Shown one piece after another: positions 10,438 through 20,778 of a stretch of 64,000 nt of DNA (its first letter is position 1; each line of letters starts with the position of its first letter). A model generated the notes under the pieces. That model did no database searches and was not told where the DNA came from. It saw only the letters and a program-made list of their open reading frames with translations. Location of the stretch: the NCBI GenBank assembly GCA_038030265.1, contig CM075943.1:1116001-1180000 (forward strand). The letters are read 5' to 3'. The stretch is from Corythucha ciliata (lineage: Eukaryota > Arthropoda > Insecta > Hemiptera > Tingidae). Made by a program: the position numbers and the translations under genes.

Positions 10438-11770
10438 TGTAGCGTGGTAGCCACCCCGCGCAAGGAGTGAACGAAAGGGGAAAGAAGGGGAGTGGGAGGT
10501 ATGAAGTGTCGAGGAAACCTCGTTCGCCTGGGTGGACCCTGCGGTGGGGCGCTCGGTCGGGGGTTCTTGCCTTTGGGGGCGGGGTCTCGGGCCGCGCAGG
10601 CGCGAGCGTGCCGTAGAGGGGAGAAAACGGATACCCTTGCAAAGGCGAGAAGTTTGGTCAGTCGGTCTCGAACAGCGGGAAGGCTCGGATATCTGTGTGA
10701 AAAGCAAAGTCGTGAGTGAGTGAGTGAGTGAGTGAGTAACCCGTGATCAGGGTGTGCCAGAGCAAAGCAGTGAGCCAGTGTGAGATTCCTACCCGCAGAG
10801 TGCGTTCGAGTAATAGTCAAGTCGTTCTTGCCGCAACAAGAACCGCCGCGTCCTGGTCGTCTTATTCAGTGAACTTCCTCGTTGAGAAAGCTGTCTCACT
10901 TTCTCAACCGTCGTCTTCGTCGTCTTATTCAGAGAACTTCCTCGTTGAGAAAGCTGTCTCACTTTCTCAACCGTCGTCCTTGTCGTCTTCTTCAGAGAAC
11001 TTCCTCGTTGAGAAAGCTGTCCCACTTTCTCAACCGTCGTCCTTGTCGTCTTCTTCAGAGAACTTCCTCGTTGAGAAAGCTGTCTCACTTTCTCAACCGT
11101 CGTCTTCGTCGTCTTATTCAGTGAACTTCCTCGTTGAGAAAGCTGTCCCACTTTCTCAACCGTCGTCCTTGTCGTCTTCTTCAGAGAACATCCTCGTTGA
11201 GAAAGCTGTCTCACTTTCTCAACCGTCGTCCTTGTCGTCTTCTTCAGAGAACTTCCTCGTTGAGAACGCTGTCTCACTTTCTCAACCGACGTTAGTAACT
11301 CATTGTTGTCGCCAGACCCCGGCTCTACCAACCACATACTGAAGTGATAAGCTAACCCCAAGTCTGATTGCTCCACCGTACACGACACTTTTGGGACCCT
11401 CTTGAGAACCATTCTTCGCTCAACTTCGAACTCGTCACTTGTTGGAATACCAGAATCTGGTGAGCGAATTTCCTTTCTTGCACGCCGTGTCAGTGTTGGT
11501 TTCGGGTCCTTGTACCTCGGGGCTCAACTTCTCGTGCGGGCGTGTCGCCTCGGGGTTCATCGGGGAGAAGGGGTTCCCCAATTGTAAATATTGTACAGTT
11601 CTACTTATCTCTTTCGTTCAATCTGGTAAATAAAGACAACTTCACTCCGCAATGTTTCAATTTTCTTTACCCCTATCCTGTACCAAAAACCACAGGTGAG
11701 AGAGGACCTACAGACAACTTACCGGGGGAAAAGTAGCGACCCCATCTCACTAAGAAAACCCAACGCTACA
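10438..11770 (+). repeat. 3' LTR of Gypsy-1 (1333 bp)
   Basis: Starts TGTAGCGTGG and ends AACGCTACA. Near-identical to the 5' LTR except for minisatellite copy number (seven 63-bp units at 10869-11289), one extra GTGA unit near 10711-10737 and a few substitutions. AATAAA at 11629-11634. Confidence 0.95.
10869..11289 (+). repeat. 63-bp minisatellite inside 3' LTR, seven units
   Basis: Same hairpin-forming unit as in the 5' LTR. By variant order, it lacks one unit after the third and two units between the penultimate and last types. The last unit has a single changed stem base (GAGAACG instead of GAGAAAG). Confidence 0.9.
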
Positions 11771-12348
11771 GAAGGAAGTTCAAAAATAAATTATTTGGAA
11801 TTATTGTAAGTCGCAACTCATGATTTAGTAGCAGCTAGCTAGAGTCAATAATGGCTATAAAATTCGCAATAAACACTAATTTTTCCGGCGAGGGAAGTTG
11901 TGAAGGCTGACGCCATCCTTCGTTCCCAAGTGGCAACCAAAAACACATCAATCCTACCTGATTCCGTCAACCGAAACGTTCGTTTTAGATACAGGTCACA
12001 TTAAGACGTGATTGTCATCCTTTTGCAACACAATCCGAGCAAATGAAAACTAATTAAAAAATAAAAAACCACTATCTGGAGCAATCAACTACGTTACTAT
12101 TCACAATTTTTATGGGAAACCTATGACACCGAAACCTTCAATCTCCTAGGGACTCCTTCAGTTAAATCCGCCTGAGCGCGCTCTGGTCCACCTGCTCGCC
12201 CTCAATTGGATTTACTTCAATAATTTTTTTTCTGATTTTGATTGTCACTACCACATTAAACAAAACAAAAGTGACACCGGTCAGATGTTACCCCAGACTG
12301 TTAGTTCATCTTAGCTCGACAAGAGCGCTGCTGTATTTATGAAAGATC
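11771..12348. other. non-coding, with an inverted-repeat arm against the LTR
   Basis: 11771-11806 is the reverse complement, with a few changes, of 1786-1821. Gypsy-1 plus a MITE therefore sit between the arms of an older palindrome. Nothing else is recognised to 12348. Confidence 0.5.
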
Positions 12349-13606
12349 ATGGACGTAAATAACTGGAGAAAGCCTGAATTGGCTGGGGGGTGGGTAGAAG
12401 GGTTTTCACAAATATGGCCGCCAAAGTACACCATCAGAACCTTGAATTTACCTTTACATCGCCAGGTTATCAACAAAAATGCTCACCTCCCCCTCAGATT
12501 AATGCAAAATTGCAAAAAAAAAGAGCCCGAGTTAGAATGAACAAGGAGTATTCTCAAGCGTGGACGACTTGATGTCATAGGCGGATCTAAGGGGGGGGGG
12601 GGGTAACAGCAGAATTACCCCCCCCCCCCTGGAGCTTGGAAAATCTCTCAAAACATGGGGGAAGGGGAGTGGTTGGCAGGTGGTGGGGGTGTACTGGGGG
12701 AGGGGTTTCGATTACCCCCCCTGAGAGAGGTCCCAGATCCGCCCTTGCTTGATGTTCATACGATTTCATTGTAAATGTCATCGTTCGTGGCACGTAGCCG
12801 TGTTTTCAAGTGTATTTTGGTGTTTATTTTCTAAAATAAGTGGCCCTGATCGCGTTCCATCAAAATACTAGGAAAAATCTTACATGGGCGAGAAAGTCAC
12901 GAGTCCAGAAAGAGCCGCTCCGTCTCTTGAGGACTGCGAAACAAGGATTTGAACAAAAGTCGCCACACTCATGCAGTTCCGGCTGTGCTCGAACCACGGG
13001 TCTTCTCATTCGCAGGGCTGGTACATAATATAATGTTTCTGAATTAGTTTGTTTCTTGCTTGCGAGCGATTATTATGTGAAATAAACGTTCGTGATTTCT
13101 TAGCCCTGTATTTCTCTTTGCTATCAGAGGATCGACCCCTGAAGAAACATACCCAAAAATACGCAACACATCAGTAAAAAACAAGTTATCTTGAACTCAG
13201 AAACATGACAAATTCCATGAAAAATATGAGTGACGGATTTCCCGGTGGCTTCTGTTGTGATTCCCGGAAGAGGATTGATTGGAGCTACTTGCGCACGTTG
13301 AAATATCCGGAAAAGAAGTCCAACAACTCGCGCATGGTCGACCGTTTAAAATAAAGATTCTCCGGAGTATAGTTGTGTGTTATTCATTTTATTAATGCCC
13401 TGTGAAACAATCTAAAAACTCACAGTGACAATTTCTAGACAAACTAGAGGAAAAAAGAACAAAACTAGAAATTCAAAGTGGACATGTGTAAATAAAAAAC
13501 AACTTGACTAGAGGTTACTTTGTGGTTCACAAGGTGCACCTCCCACCATGACTACGGTCAACAAATTTCAAGCCGAATCTTTCTCCATTCATTTTTATCT
13601 CTATGT
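12349..13606 (+). repeat. dispersed repeat R1, copy 1
   Basis: Matches 32397-33518 in reverse complement over its whole length, apart from a 180-bp MITE insertion. Both copies carry a 60-codon open frame with LLRTAKQGFEQKSPHSC. I recognise no domain and it may be non-coding. Family identity unknown. Confidence 0.8.
12576..12747. mobile_element. hAT-type MITE with 8-bp target duplication
   Basis: 172-bp C/G-run-rich element. The ends are CATAGGCGGATCT and AGATCCGCCCTTG, imperfect inverted repeats of the common GGCGGATCT type. It is flanked by CTTGATGT at 12568-12575 and 12748-12755. Copy 2 of repeat R1 has a single CTTGATGT at the same point (33241-33248, minus strand), giving the empty site. 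An 8-bp duplication fits the hAT superfamily. Confidence 0.85.
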
Positions 13607-13993
13607 GAAAGATGTCAATACTTGAAGCCCCTGTTGGAAACGTATGTTTCCGATTCCCGTAGAACGGGAAAAATTAGTTTAAAAATAAATGCTCTTCATG
13701 TCACTCAGCGAAGGCAATTAAGCCCATTTTCAGTGCCTATAAAAGAAGATATTTTGGTATTACAGTGGGTTTTTCTCAAAAAATTGCGAAGGACAGGAGT
13801 AAACGATAAGCATGAAGTTTTAAACTAAGAGCTTTCATCCAGTTTTAGAGAAATTTGCCAGGCGCTGGGAGCAATGTTGCTATTGTAGTCTTGCTTTGAA
13901 CGGTTGTCAAAAACGGATATTTTTGAAAATATGTGATGTTTTCCCGGTTTACTCCGAAAACCTTCCGCTATCACTAAACAATACTTCCATAAT
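13607..13993. other. no gene recognised
   Basis: AT-rich unique-looking DNA. A 102-codon plus-strand open frame (13520-13828) straddles the end of repeat R1 and has no recognisable domain. Confidence 0.4.
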
Positions 13994-14256
13994 CACCATG
14001 GAGGTAGGAACAAGTGGAGAGAGAGAAAGGCTTTTTTAATGTAGAAACATGTGAGGCCGGTTTTTCCGCCATTACACACCCACTGTTATCATTCCCCTAG
14101 AGAGGACGGGAGGGGAATTTATTACTTTTTCACTGATCAAGTATGAAATTGTCAAAGTTTTTGTTGTGTGAGGCATGATAACAGATGGTGTGTAGTAATG
14201 GCGACCGGCTTCACGAAAAATGCGTTTCACTCCCTCCACTTGTTCCTACCTCCATG
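13994..14256. mobile_element. fold-back MITE
   Basis: Outer arms 13994-14025 and 14227-14256 (CACCATGGAGGTAGGAACAA and its complement). Inner arms 14054-14094 and 14175-14212 are also mutual reverse complements. Non-coding. Confidence 0.75.
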
Positions 14257-15479
14257 ATAATCACACTTCACACAGAAAAAAGTTTGCTCTTTTCAGTGGT
14301 GTCGTTGGATTCAACCTAGGACGCTTATTTCCCAAGTTACAGCTGTTTTTGTTGCGAAAACCAATGCTATGCTAAAAAACGTGAAAAAATCGGTTATCTC
14401 GACTAAGAATGGAAATCGGACCAAGGGTCATAGATCATTTTTTTTGCATTTTGGGTGTACAATCACCCCTCTCATTTTTTCAACCAAGTACAAGTCACCC
14501 TGCATGTGCAGAGATGGGAAGAATTTGTATCAGCAAAATGGCCGCCATTTTAAAGCAACCGATTTGGCATGACAGACGTTTATTTTCTCACTCAATGGAG
14601 AGGCAATTTTCAAAATAATAACTTCCAAGTCATGAAGTTCTGAGAATAATCTTCCCAATTTCACAAAGAATATCGTCAGTCGAATGTTCGTCAAGGATAA
14701 TCTTCGAATATGCTTAGGAAATTAATCATAGAATGTGCCCTGAGATTTTTGGGCTTTTGTGTGGCAGTTCCACGATTGTGCCGCACAAATGCATCATTAC
14801 CTTGCCTTTCGTACCTTCGCGTCCAGTTTTTTCTGCAAAGTGGTGCCCCCCTCACCCCCTTCATGCACAAATCTCTGACATAATGCTATCGCACGCCAAA
14901 GCTATCGCAACTTCAAACATGTGGAATTATTTTGTATTTTATAGTTCCCCGAGTTTGATCAGAAAATTACAGTTTTCAAATTTCTCATTTCTCTTTCGAG
15001 ACTTCCAAGTACGAGGACGAGGTTGATTAAGGTCAACAAAGTCGCCAAGCTGAATGAGCAAGACGACGAAATTGAAGCCGAGCAAAACGAAAAGGAAACA
15101 TAAATTTCGGGAGTGACTGAGCTAGCTATATCCCGTCACGGAATTGATGTCGCGTTTACGTCTTCATTATCCGGCGCTCTTACCTCGTAGAGGCGTTTCC
15201 AACACGTTTTGCCCTGTATGTTTGATCTTTGTCAATTCTTTCGATGTCCTCATAATGGTGGTATCGGTGGAAAAAGAGTTATTGCAAATAATAGTTGCGC
15301 TAAAATATGAACACATCATGGTAGGGCATAGATGCACTTAATTGCTTCAAACAAATTAATAAAACACCCCTTCAAACTGGTTTTTAAACGTTTGTGATTA
15401 ACGCTTAAACTCAAAATCTGAATTTTACGCTTATGACGTCACATAACCGTTAACGTTAACCGTCAGACGTTTATGCAAT
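14257..15479. other. no gene recognised
   Basis: Mostly AT-rich. The only gene-like hint is a short plus-strand open segment at about 15012-15103 ending TAA, rich in Lys, Glu and Asp, with no recognisable family. Confidence 0.35.
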
Positions 15480-15735
15480 AACTCACTATTACTAGAATAT
15501 TCTACAGATAATTTGTGGAATAACCACATGTCTTCTAAAATTATTCCGACGATATTCGAGGAATAACGTAGAATAATCGAATCGGATAATACTAGAATGT
15601 ATAAAACCTCAGCACTTTCGAAGATTTGAAGAATATTCGAAGTTCATTTAGATTATCTATTCGGTGAAAGATCCATTATTCTAAATATATCTTACTGGAA
15701 TATTCTACGATTAGGAAATTGCTGTGTGGATATCT
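15480..15735. repeat. inverted repeat arm, left
   Basis: About 255 bp that matches, in reverse complement, 17597-17670 continued at 18066-18245. Rich in small palindromes such as TATTCTAGAATA-like phrases. May be one end of a 2.8-kb element or just one of two inverted dispersed copies. Confidence 0.75.
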
Positions 15736-15927
15736 CTGGAACGGTTGGGAATTTCTATAAAACGTATGAGATCAAAGTTGTAGAGAATGGTGTCTTCTTT
15801 ATTCAAGTAAATAGTGACGATTTCGGTAAGACCGACTGTTTTCGAGGTAGAAGCGAAAACCCTAGGGGGACCTTTTTGGACCCCCTCCACCTGTTGCCAC
15901 TTGCCAACCCCCTAGACGAGAGGACTT

Positions 15928-16082
15928 TTAGGCCCATTTTCACCAGCAAAATCGATCTCGTTTAAAGTTGATCGTGATTAGTTGCCAATAACGACCCATA
16001 TGAATTCTGATGTAAGTGTTTACATTGCAATCGTGATTAGTTGTTGATCTTGGTTTTAAGAAGTTGGTGAAATCGGGCCTTA
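15928..16082. mobile_element. PIF/Harbinger-like MITE (TTA target)
   Basis: Ends GGCCCATTTTCACCAG and its near complement TTGGTGAAATCGGGCC, flanked on both sides by TTA. The TTA duplication and GGCC ends suit PIF/Harbinger; the superfamily is inferred from these alone. Confidence 0.6.
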
Positions 16083-16224
16083 GTATGTTCACTTTCTAAC
16101 CACCCTTAACAAGTTCCCGTAGGAATATGTTCCGATACCGCTCACCGGAGCTATAACCCATTCATTGATTGGACTAATATTATGATAATTACAACGAATA
16201 ACGGACTAATGACCATTTGGAAAA

Positions 16225-16520
16225 ATGGCAATTTGTCCATTTTTAGGGTGTAATAGTCATGAGTTTTGCAATTTTTTTCTTTTTTTTTATGAATACATAA
16301 TTATTATTATTATTATTTCTTTTTTTTACAGGGCTCGAATAATCAGTTTGGCCATATTTAGAGCGACAGTCAGCAGTCACCAATTTGGCTATTTCAATCA
16401 GTCAATAATGCATTTAGCCTTTAGCCATTTTCAAGGCGCGAATCGTCAGTTTTTGCCATTTTGGGGCGCGGTTTGTCAGTATAGCCCTTTTTAGGACGCG
16501 AATAACCCGTCAAGCCAAAA
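16225..16520. repeat. degenerate tandem repeats, family A
   Basis: Phrases of the type CCATTTTCAAGGCGCGAATCG, then TCAGTTTTGCC, repeated loosely with a spacing of about 35-45 bp. Related to 270-1190 and 21945-22325. Confidence 0.6.
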
Positions 16521-16549
16521 CTACGTGATTGGTCAATTGGCCTTTTTTC

Positions 16550-16690
16550 GTCCAACTGTACACTTCGCACCCGTACTACGCGGACGTTTCGGCCGGTGCG
16601 TGGTTTGTTCATTCGCACCCCGCAGGGACGTGCTCCGCGCCACAGCCGCCGCTGCTGCATCTCTGCTATAGCGACGCGGGGCCTGAATCC
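16550..16690. other. CpG-rich patch in AT-rich DNA
   Basis: About 140 bp with many CG dinucleotides, unlike its surroundings. No convincing exon (no clear splice pair) and no known element. Could be the remnant of a GC-rich transposon end or an unrecognised exon or promoter. Confidence 0.3.
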
Positions 16691-17095
16691 ATAGTGCTTA
16701 ACTATAGGGTTATGAATAGTCCGTTTTAGGATAAGAGTGGTACCTGTTGGAAGGAAGGAGGTCGGATCTATTTCACCGGATGTATTGGATGGAATTTTCA
16801 GTTCTTACAAGTTTCTGCTTCATTAATTGAAAGTCGTCTTATTTCTACGAGCAAGATAAGCTATGCGGGTACCCGAGGGCAGTTTTTTCTTCCCCATTTT
16901 TTAAGTATTTTTTTGTGTGACCTTTCGTATCTCAGATACATCCGGCACCATTTCTTTTCTGCGGATGATTTGAATTTGTATACCTACCTACTCTTTTTTT
17001 TTCCCCCCGGAACATAAGCCAGACTTTAGATCTCAGCCATGAAGATTTCCGTCGATTAAGCAAGTTTCACACGTATTGAACGACTATATTAATCA

Positions 17096-17594
17096 CAGGG
17101 TGTTTCTAAAAGGGCATCCACTTTACGGCTTTTTATTTATCCTGGTGCGAAAATATTACGATTGACGAAATAAACTTTGGTTGAAAACGATTTGCGAAAA
17201 CAAGTCTACCTTTGATCCTCGATTTCTCGTCCTTTCTCCCTTATTGTGCCGCCCTTAGGTTCAAGGACTTTTAGTATGTTATACCACTAGACACCCCCGA
17301 CAACAAGCCATATTTGGTTTTTGTGGCTATGCGTATTGGCATTCAGCTAGAATCATTCGTTGACAGGAGTATTTTTCCGGGTAACAATGTATTTAATCTT
17401 GATCAAGAATGCATCTCTTAATTAATGTTTGTACAAGTTCGCAAGGTTATTTTAGAATGAAGGCCAGAAGCTATAAAATTATGTCAAATTCCTCGCTGGG
17501 AACAAATCGTTTAAAATTCTCCGCTAACATAAATACATGCATTGTCCGGAGCGATAATTACACTTGCGTGGGAAACTAAGCGTTTAAAATAGAT
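17096..17594 (+). mobile_element. possible DNA-element end (CAGGGTGTTTC)
   Basis: A sequence beginning CACAGGGTGTTTCTAAAAGG resembles the CAGGGTG starts at 1293, 7292, 20779 and 48714. The preceding dinucleotide is CA rather than TA. No right end found. The rest of the stretch to 17594 shows nothing nameable. Confidence 0.25.
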
Positions 17595-17716
17595 CTATCC
17601 CACACAGCAATTTCCTAATCATAGAATATTCCAGTAATATCTATTTAGAATAATGGATCATTCACCGAATAAACAACAGTGACACGGTGCTTTTTGTGTC
17701 GTGAGAAAAAGAAACT

Positions 17717-17787
17717 GTCACGGAGCGGGAATCGAACCCGGGCACCGTATCTCCGGTACGGCTCTTAGACCACCAAGACACCGCGGC
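17717..17787 (-). pseudogene. tRNA-like sequence, left arm
   Basis: On the minus strand it has an A-box-like GGTGTCTTGGTGGTC and a B-box GGGTTCGATTCCC, and is followed by a T5 run (the complement of the A run at 17706-17710) that could stop RNA polymerase III. The acceptor stem has one mismatch not present in the right arm. Probably a SINE head, not a working tRNA. Confidence 0.55.
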
Positions 17788-17876
17788 GACCAGGAACTAC
17801 TCAACTCCGGGCTATCTCTTTCCCCCACGACTACACCATGTTTTGTTTGCTCGGTCCCGATTTCCCATCCCTGGTC

Positions 17877-17950
17877 GTCGCGGTGTCTTGATGGTGGTCT
17901 AAGAGCCGTACCGGAGATACGGTGCCCGGGTTCGATTCCCGCTCCGTGGC
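17877..17950 (+). pseudogene. tRNA-like sequence, right arm
   Basis: Can fold as a tRNA. The acceptor is GTCGCGG with CCGTGGC, the D stem TCTT with AAGA, the anticodon stem CCGTA with TACGG around loop CCGGAGA, and the T stem GGG with CCC around TTCGATT. The loop lacks U at position 33 and the T stem has a mismatch, so a functional tRNA is unlikely. B-box GGGTTCGATTCCC is intact and TTTTT follows at about 17957. Confidence 0.6.
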
Positions 17951-18355
17951 AGTTTCTTTTTCTCACGATACATAAAGCACCATGTCACTGTTGTTTATAA
18001 AACTAAAAGTCCGAAAAAACTTTAATTTCGATACAAAAAAGCTTTAAAATTAACATTCACCGAATTTTCGGTAGATATTCTAGATGAACTTCGAATATTC
18101 TTCAAATCTTCGAAAGTGCTGAGGTTTTATATATTCTAGTATTATCTGATTCGATTATTCTACGTTATTCCTCGAATATCACTGGAATAATTTTAGAAGA
18201 CAGGTGGTTATTCCACATATTATCTGTAGAATATTCTAGTACATAATATCTATTTATAATAATGGATCATTCACCGAATGTTCGGTAAACATTCTAGATG
18301 AGCTTCGAATATTCTTTAAATCTTCAAAAATGCTGAGCTTCATTACATACATTTA

Positions 18356-19185
18356 TTGGCGATTGTAGCTAAGAGTTACGATGTCTGGCGACGTTTCAGA
18401 GAAACATTGAGTCCGGTACTCCATGTGATTTGTTGTTGTCGTTTGACAACAAACTACAACAAAGGTTTTATACAATGAGGAAGTTCATGTATCAAAAATG
18501 TTGATCAGTGACACTTTTTTACTGTGAACTACGGCTAAATAATCCGATGGTGACGAGGAGGCCTCGATATTGTACCATTGGCATCACCGAGAATCAAGAA
18601 AACAAGACGGTTATGCACCGCAGTACTCCCGTACAGAAACTTTCACGGTCGGCTATATGTTGGAGCAGGGAAACTCGAAAACACCGATTCAAAAACGTTT
18701 TCGACCATTTTGCTGAACCTGTGCCGTTCTCTGAGCACTAAAACGAAACGGTGAACTGGCGAGTACCAATGAAGAAATGATAGGGCGCTCGTGGGATGTC
18801 TCTCAAGGGTGAATCCAGAGAAAACTGTGTGCTGTGGTTTCTCTTCCCATCGTAATCGAGACACAACATTGTCATTTCATTGTTTCGCAAAAATGGAGGG
18901 TTCAACGGTGTCAGCAATCAATTAGCCCAGTGTTGGGAGAAAGTCGACCGCCGAAAGGCTTGGGGGCTTGCTTGACGTTCGAGTATAAGTGTATCAGAGA
19001 CCATGTTCTTCTGTTCTCGTCACTTTAGGCAAACTGACTACTTTTTTCCCATTATGTTACGGACGTTGACCACGAAAAACACTTCTAAAAAACCCACAAG
19101 ACTTGTTATCATTTAACATATGTAGGGAGTATCGGTTTCATTATCACACGACACTAGCGCCGCTAGTGATAGCTACAATCGCCAA
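18356..19185. mobile_element. 830-bp non-autonomous element, TA target
   Basis: Terminal inverted repeats TTGGCGATTGTAGCT (18356-18370) and AGCTACAATCGCCAA (19171-19185), each flanked by TA. Short perfect ends and TA duplication suit a Tc1/mariner-type MITE. No transposase frame is recognised inside. A related end occurs near 35959-35975. Confidence 0.65.
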
Positions 19186-19205
19186 TAGAGAAAATTATGG
19201 AATTT

Positions 19206-19333
19206 GACACAGTATGTCAATTTCTGTGTCTATGGGCATTTTATCTACAACATTGAGGCCTCTTGAAATGCATGTTAGCATTTCGAGGAGGCCTCAATAT
19301 TTTCGATATTTCCGTAGGCACAGAAATTGACAC
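19206..19333. mobile_element. small fold-back MITE
   Basis: Outer arms GTCAATTTCTGTGTCTATGG and complement (19215-19234 and 19312-19333); inner arms ATTGAGGCCTC and complement (19252-19271 and 19279-19299). Non-coding. Confidence 0.65.
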
Positions 19334-19642
19334 ACTGGATCAAACATCCCTTTTCCATACTAGAATTATCTGATTCGATTATTCCGTGGAACATTCCAGA
19401 ATGCTATATCTGGAATACTGATACTTGCTCTTTACTGGAATATTCCGAAGAGTACATGGATGTCCTTAAGGACAAAAAAATTTCGCTCCGGCAGCTGGCG
19501 GTCGGAAAGAGTGCATTTCATTTTGTATACGGATACCCTAAGCCGTCCCAGAAGTAGTAATGTTGAGACCATGATTTGTTTCGTTAATGTTTGACCCTCC
19601 CTCGTACTGTTTGCTGCCGGGATTGTTTAAGCTAAACTTAAT

Positions 19643-20757
19643 GAGAATCAAAGGCTATTTCAAAATGGAATCATCATACCGAATATAATGCTTCTGGAAT
19701 CAACTGGTGATTTGTAGTGATTTTTTTACCATTTCAACCCCTATTTTCCCCCCTCCACCTTGACCGATTTGGCCCAAATGGAATACCGACCGGGGCCTTA
19801 TGACTACTGATTTTTGTGCCAAAGCGCGTTCCGCTAAATTAATTTCTACGAGAGTTATCGTGCTAACAAGGCCTCACACTTACTTCCACCCCGGGGACAT
19901 CACCCCCTCCCACTCGACTTTTTCAAACAATTAAAATTGGAATCAAAGGCTACTTTAACATGGAGTATACGTACTGATGCTTCTAGAATCAACTGGTGAC
20001 TTGTAGTGATTTTTTTACCATTTCAAGCCCTATTTTCCCCCCCACCACCTTGACCGATTTGGCCCAAATGCAATACCGACCGGTGTCTTATGACTACTGA
20101 TTTTTTGGCCAAAGCGCGTTCCGTTAAATTAATTTGTACGAAAGTTATCGTGCTAACGTGACCACACACTTATTTCCACCCCGGGGGCATAACCCCCTCC
20201 CCCTTGACTTTTTCAAAAAATTAAAATGGGAATCAAAGGCTAGTCTAACATGGAGTATACGTACCGAATATGATGCTTCTAGAATCAACTGGTGATTTTT
20301 ATTGATTTTTTTACCATTTCAACCCCTATTTTCCCCCCCTCCACCTTGACCGATTTGGCCCAAATGCAATACCGACCGGTATCTTATGACTACTGATTTC
20401 CGGGTCAAATCTCGTTCCGATAAATTAATTTCTTCCAGAGTTATCGTGCTAACAAGACCGCACACTTACTTCCACTTCGGGGGCACCACCCCCTCCACCT
20501 TGAATTTTTCAAAAAATTAAAATGGGAATCAAAGGCTAGTCTATTATGGAGTATACGTACCGAATATGATGCTTCTAGAATCAACTGGGGATTTGTAGTG
20601 ATTTTTTGACCATTTCAAGCCCTATTTTCCCCCCCTCCACTTTGACCGATTTGACCCAAATGCTATACCGACCGGGGCCTTATGACTACTGATTTTTGTG
20701 TCAAAGCGCGTTCCGCTAAATTAATTTCTACGAGAGTTATCGTGCTAACAAGGAAAC
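19643..20757 (+). repeat. tandem array, ~289-296-bp unit, about four copies
   Basis: The marker GAATCAACTGG starts at 19697, 19986, 20282 and 20578, giving spacings of 289, 296 and 296 bp. Each unit includes GGAATCAAAGGCTA, a C-run segment and TACGAGAGTTATCGTGCTAAC. The last unit is partial and ends at a sequence interrupted by the fold-back element. Satellite-like; no coding capacity. Confidence 0.85.
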
Positions 20758-20778
20758 GGTCATAAATATATAAATATA

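Larger units (their letters stand above)
2056..11770 (+). mobile_element. Ty3/Gypsy LTR retrotransposon (Gypsy-1), with nested insertion
   Basis: Complete element of 9715 bp. Order: 5' LTR, tRNA-Leu primer site, gag, pol (protease, reverse transcriptase, RNase H, integrase), polypurine tract, 3' LTR. RNase H before integrase places it in Ty3/Gypsy rather than Ty1/Copia. LTRs begin TGTAG and end CTACA. The 4-bp sequence GAAG lies on both sides (2052-2055 and 11771-11774) and fits a target-site duplication. No env-like third gene is seen. The copy is defective. Pol has a frame break near 6733-6739. The first integrase acidic position reads His. A 1525-bp DNA element interrupts integrase at 7292-8816. 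Confidence 0.95.
17671..18053. mobile_element. inverted dimer of tRNA-like sequences with 12-bp target duplication
   Basis: 383-bp insertion flanked by CATTCACCGAAT at 17659-17670 and 18054-18065. The inverted copy at 15480-15735 lacks the insertion. It holds two tRNA-like sequences head to head on opposite strands, with inverted arms of about 125 bp (17671-17796 and 17871-17996), then a short A-rich tail to 18053. Long target duplications of variable length are typical of LINE-driven SINE insertion. I infer a SINE-derived inverted dimer. Confidence 0.7.
17597..18245. repeat. inverted repeat arm, right, interrupted
   Basis: Reverse complement of 15480-15735, split by the insertion at 17671-18053. 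A third, partial, direct copy follows at about 18230-18345 and scraps recur near 19355-19450. Confidence 0.75.

Noticed and set aside
17877..17950. Functional tRNA gene
   Set aside because: No U at position 33, a mismatch in the T stem and a nearby inverted partner with an acceptor mismatch; a SINE head is more likely.
17718..17966. 82- and 99-codon open frames across the tRNA-like pair
   Set aside because: The sequence is explained by two inverted tRNA-like units; the frames are by-products.
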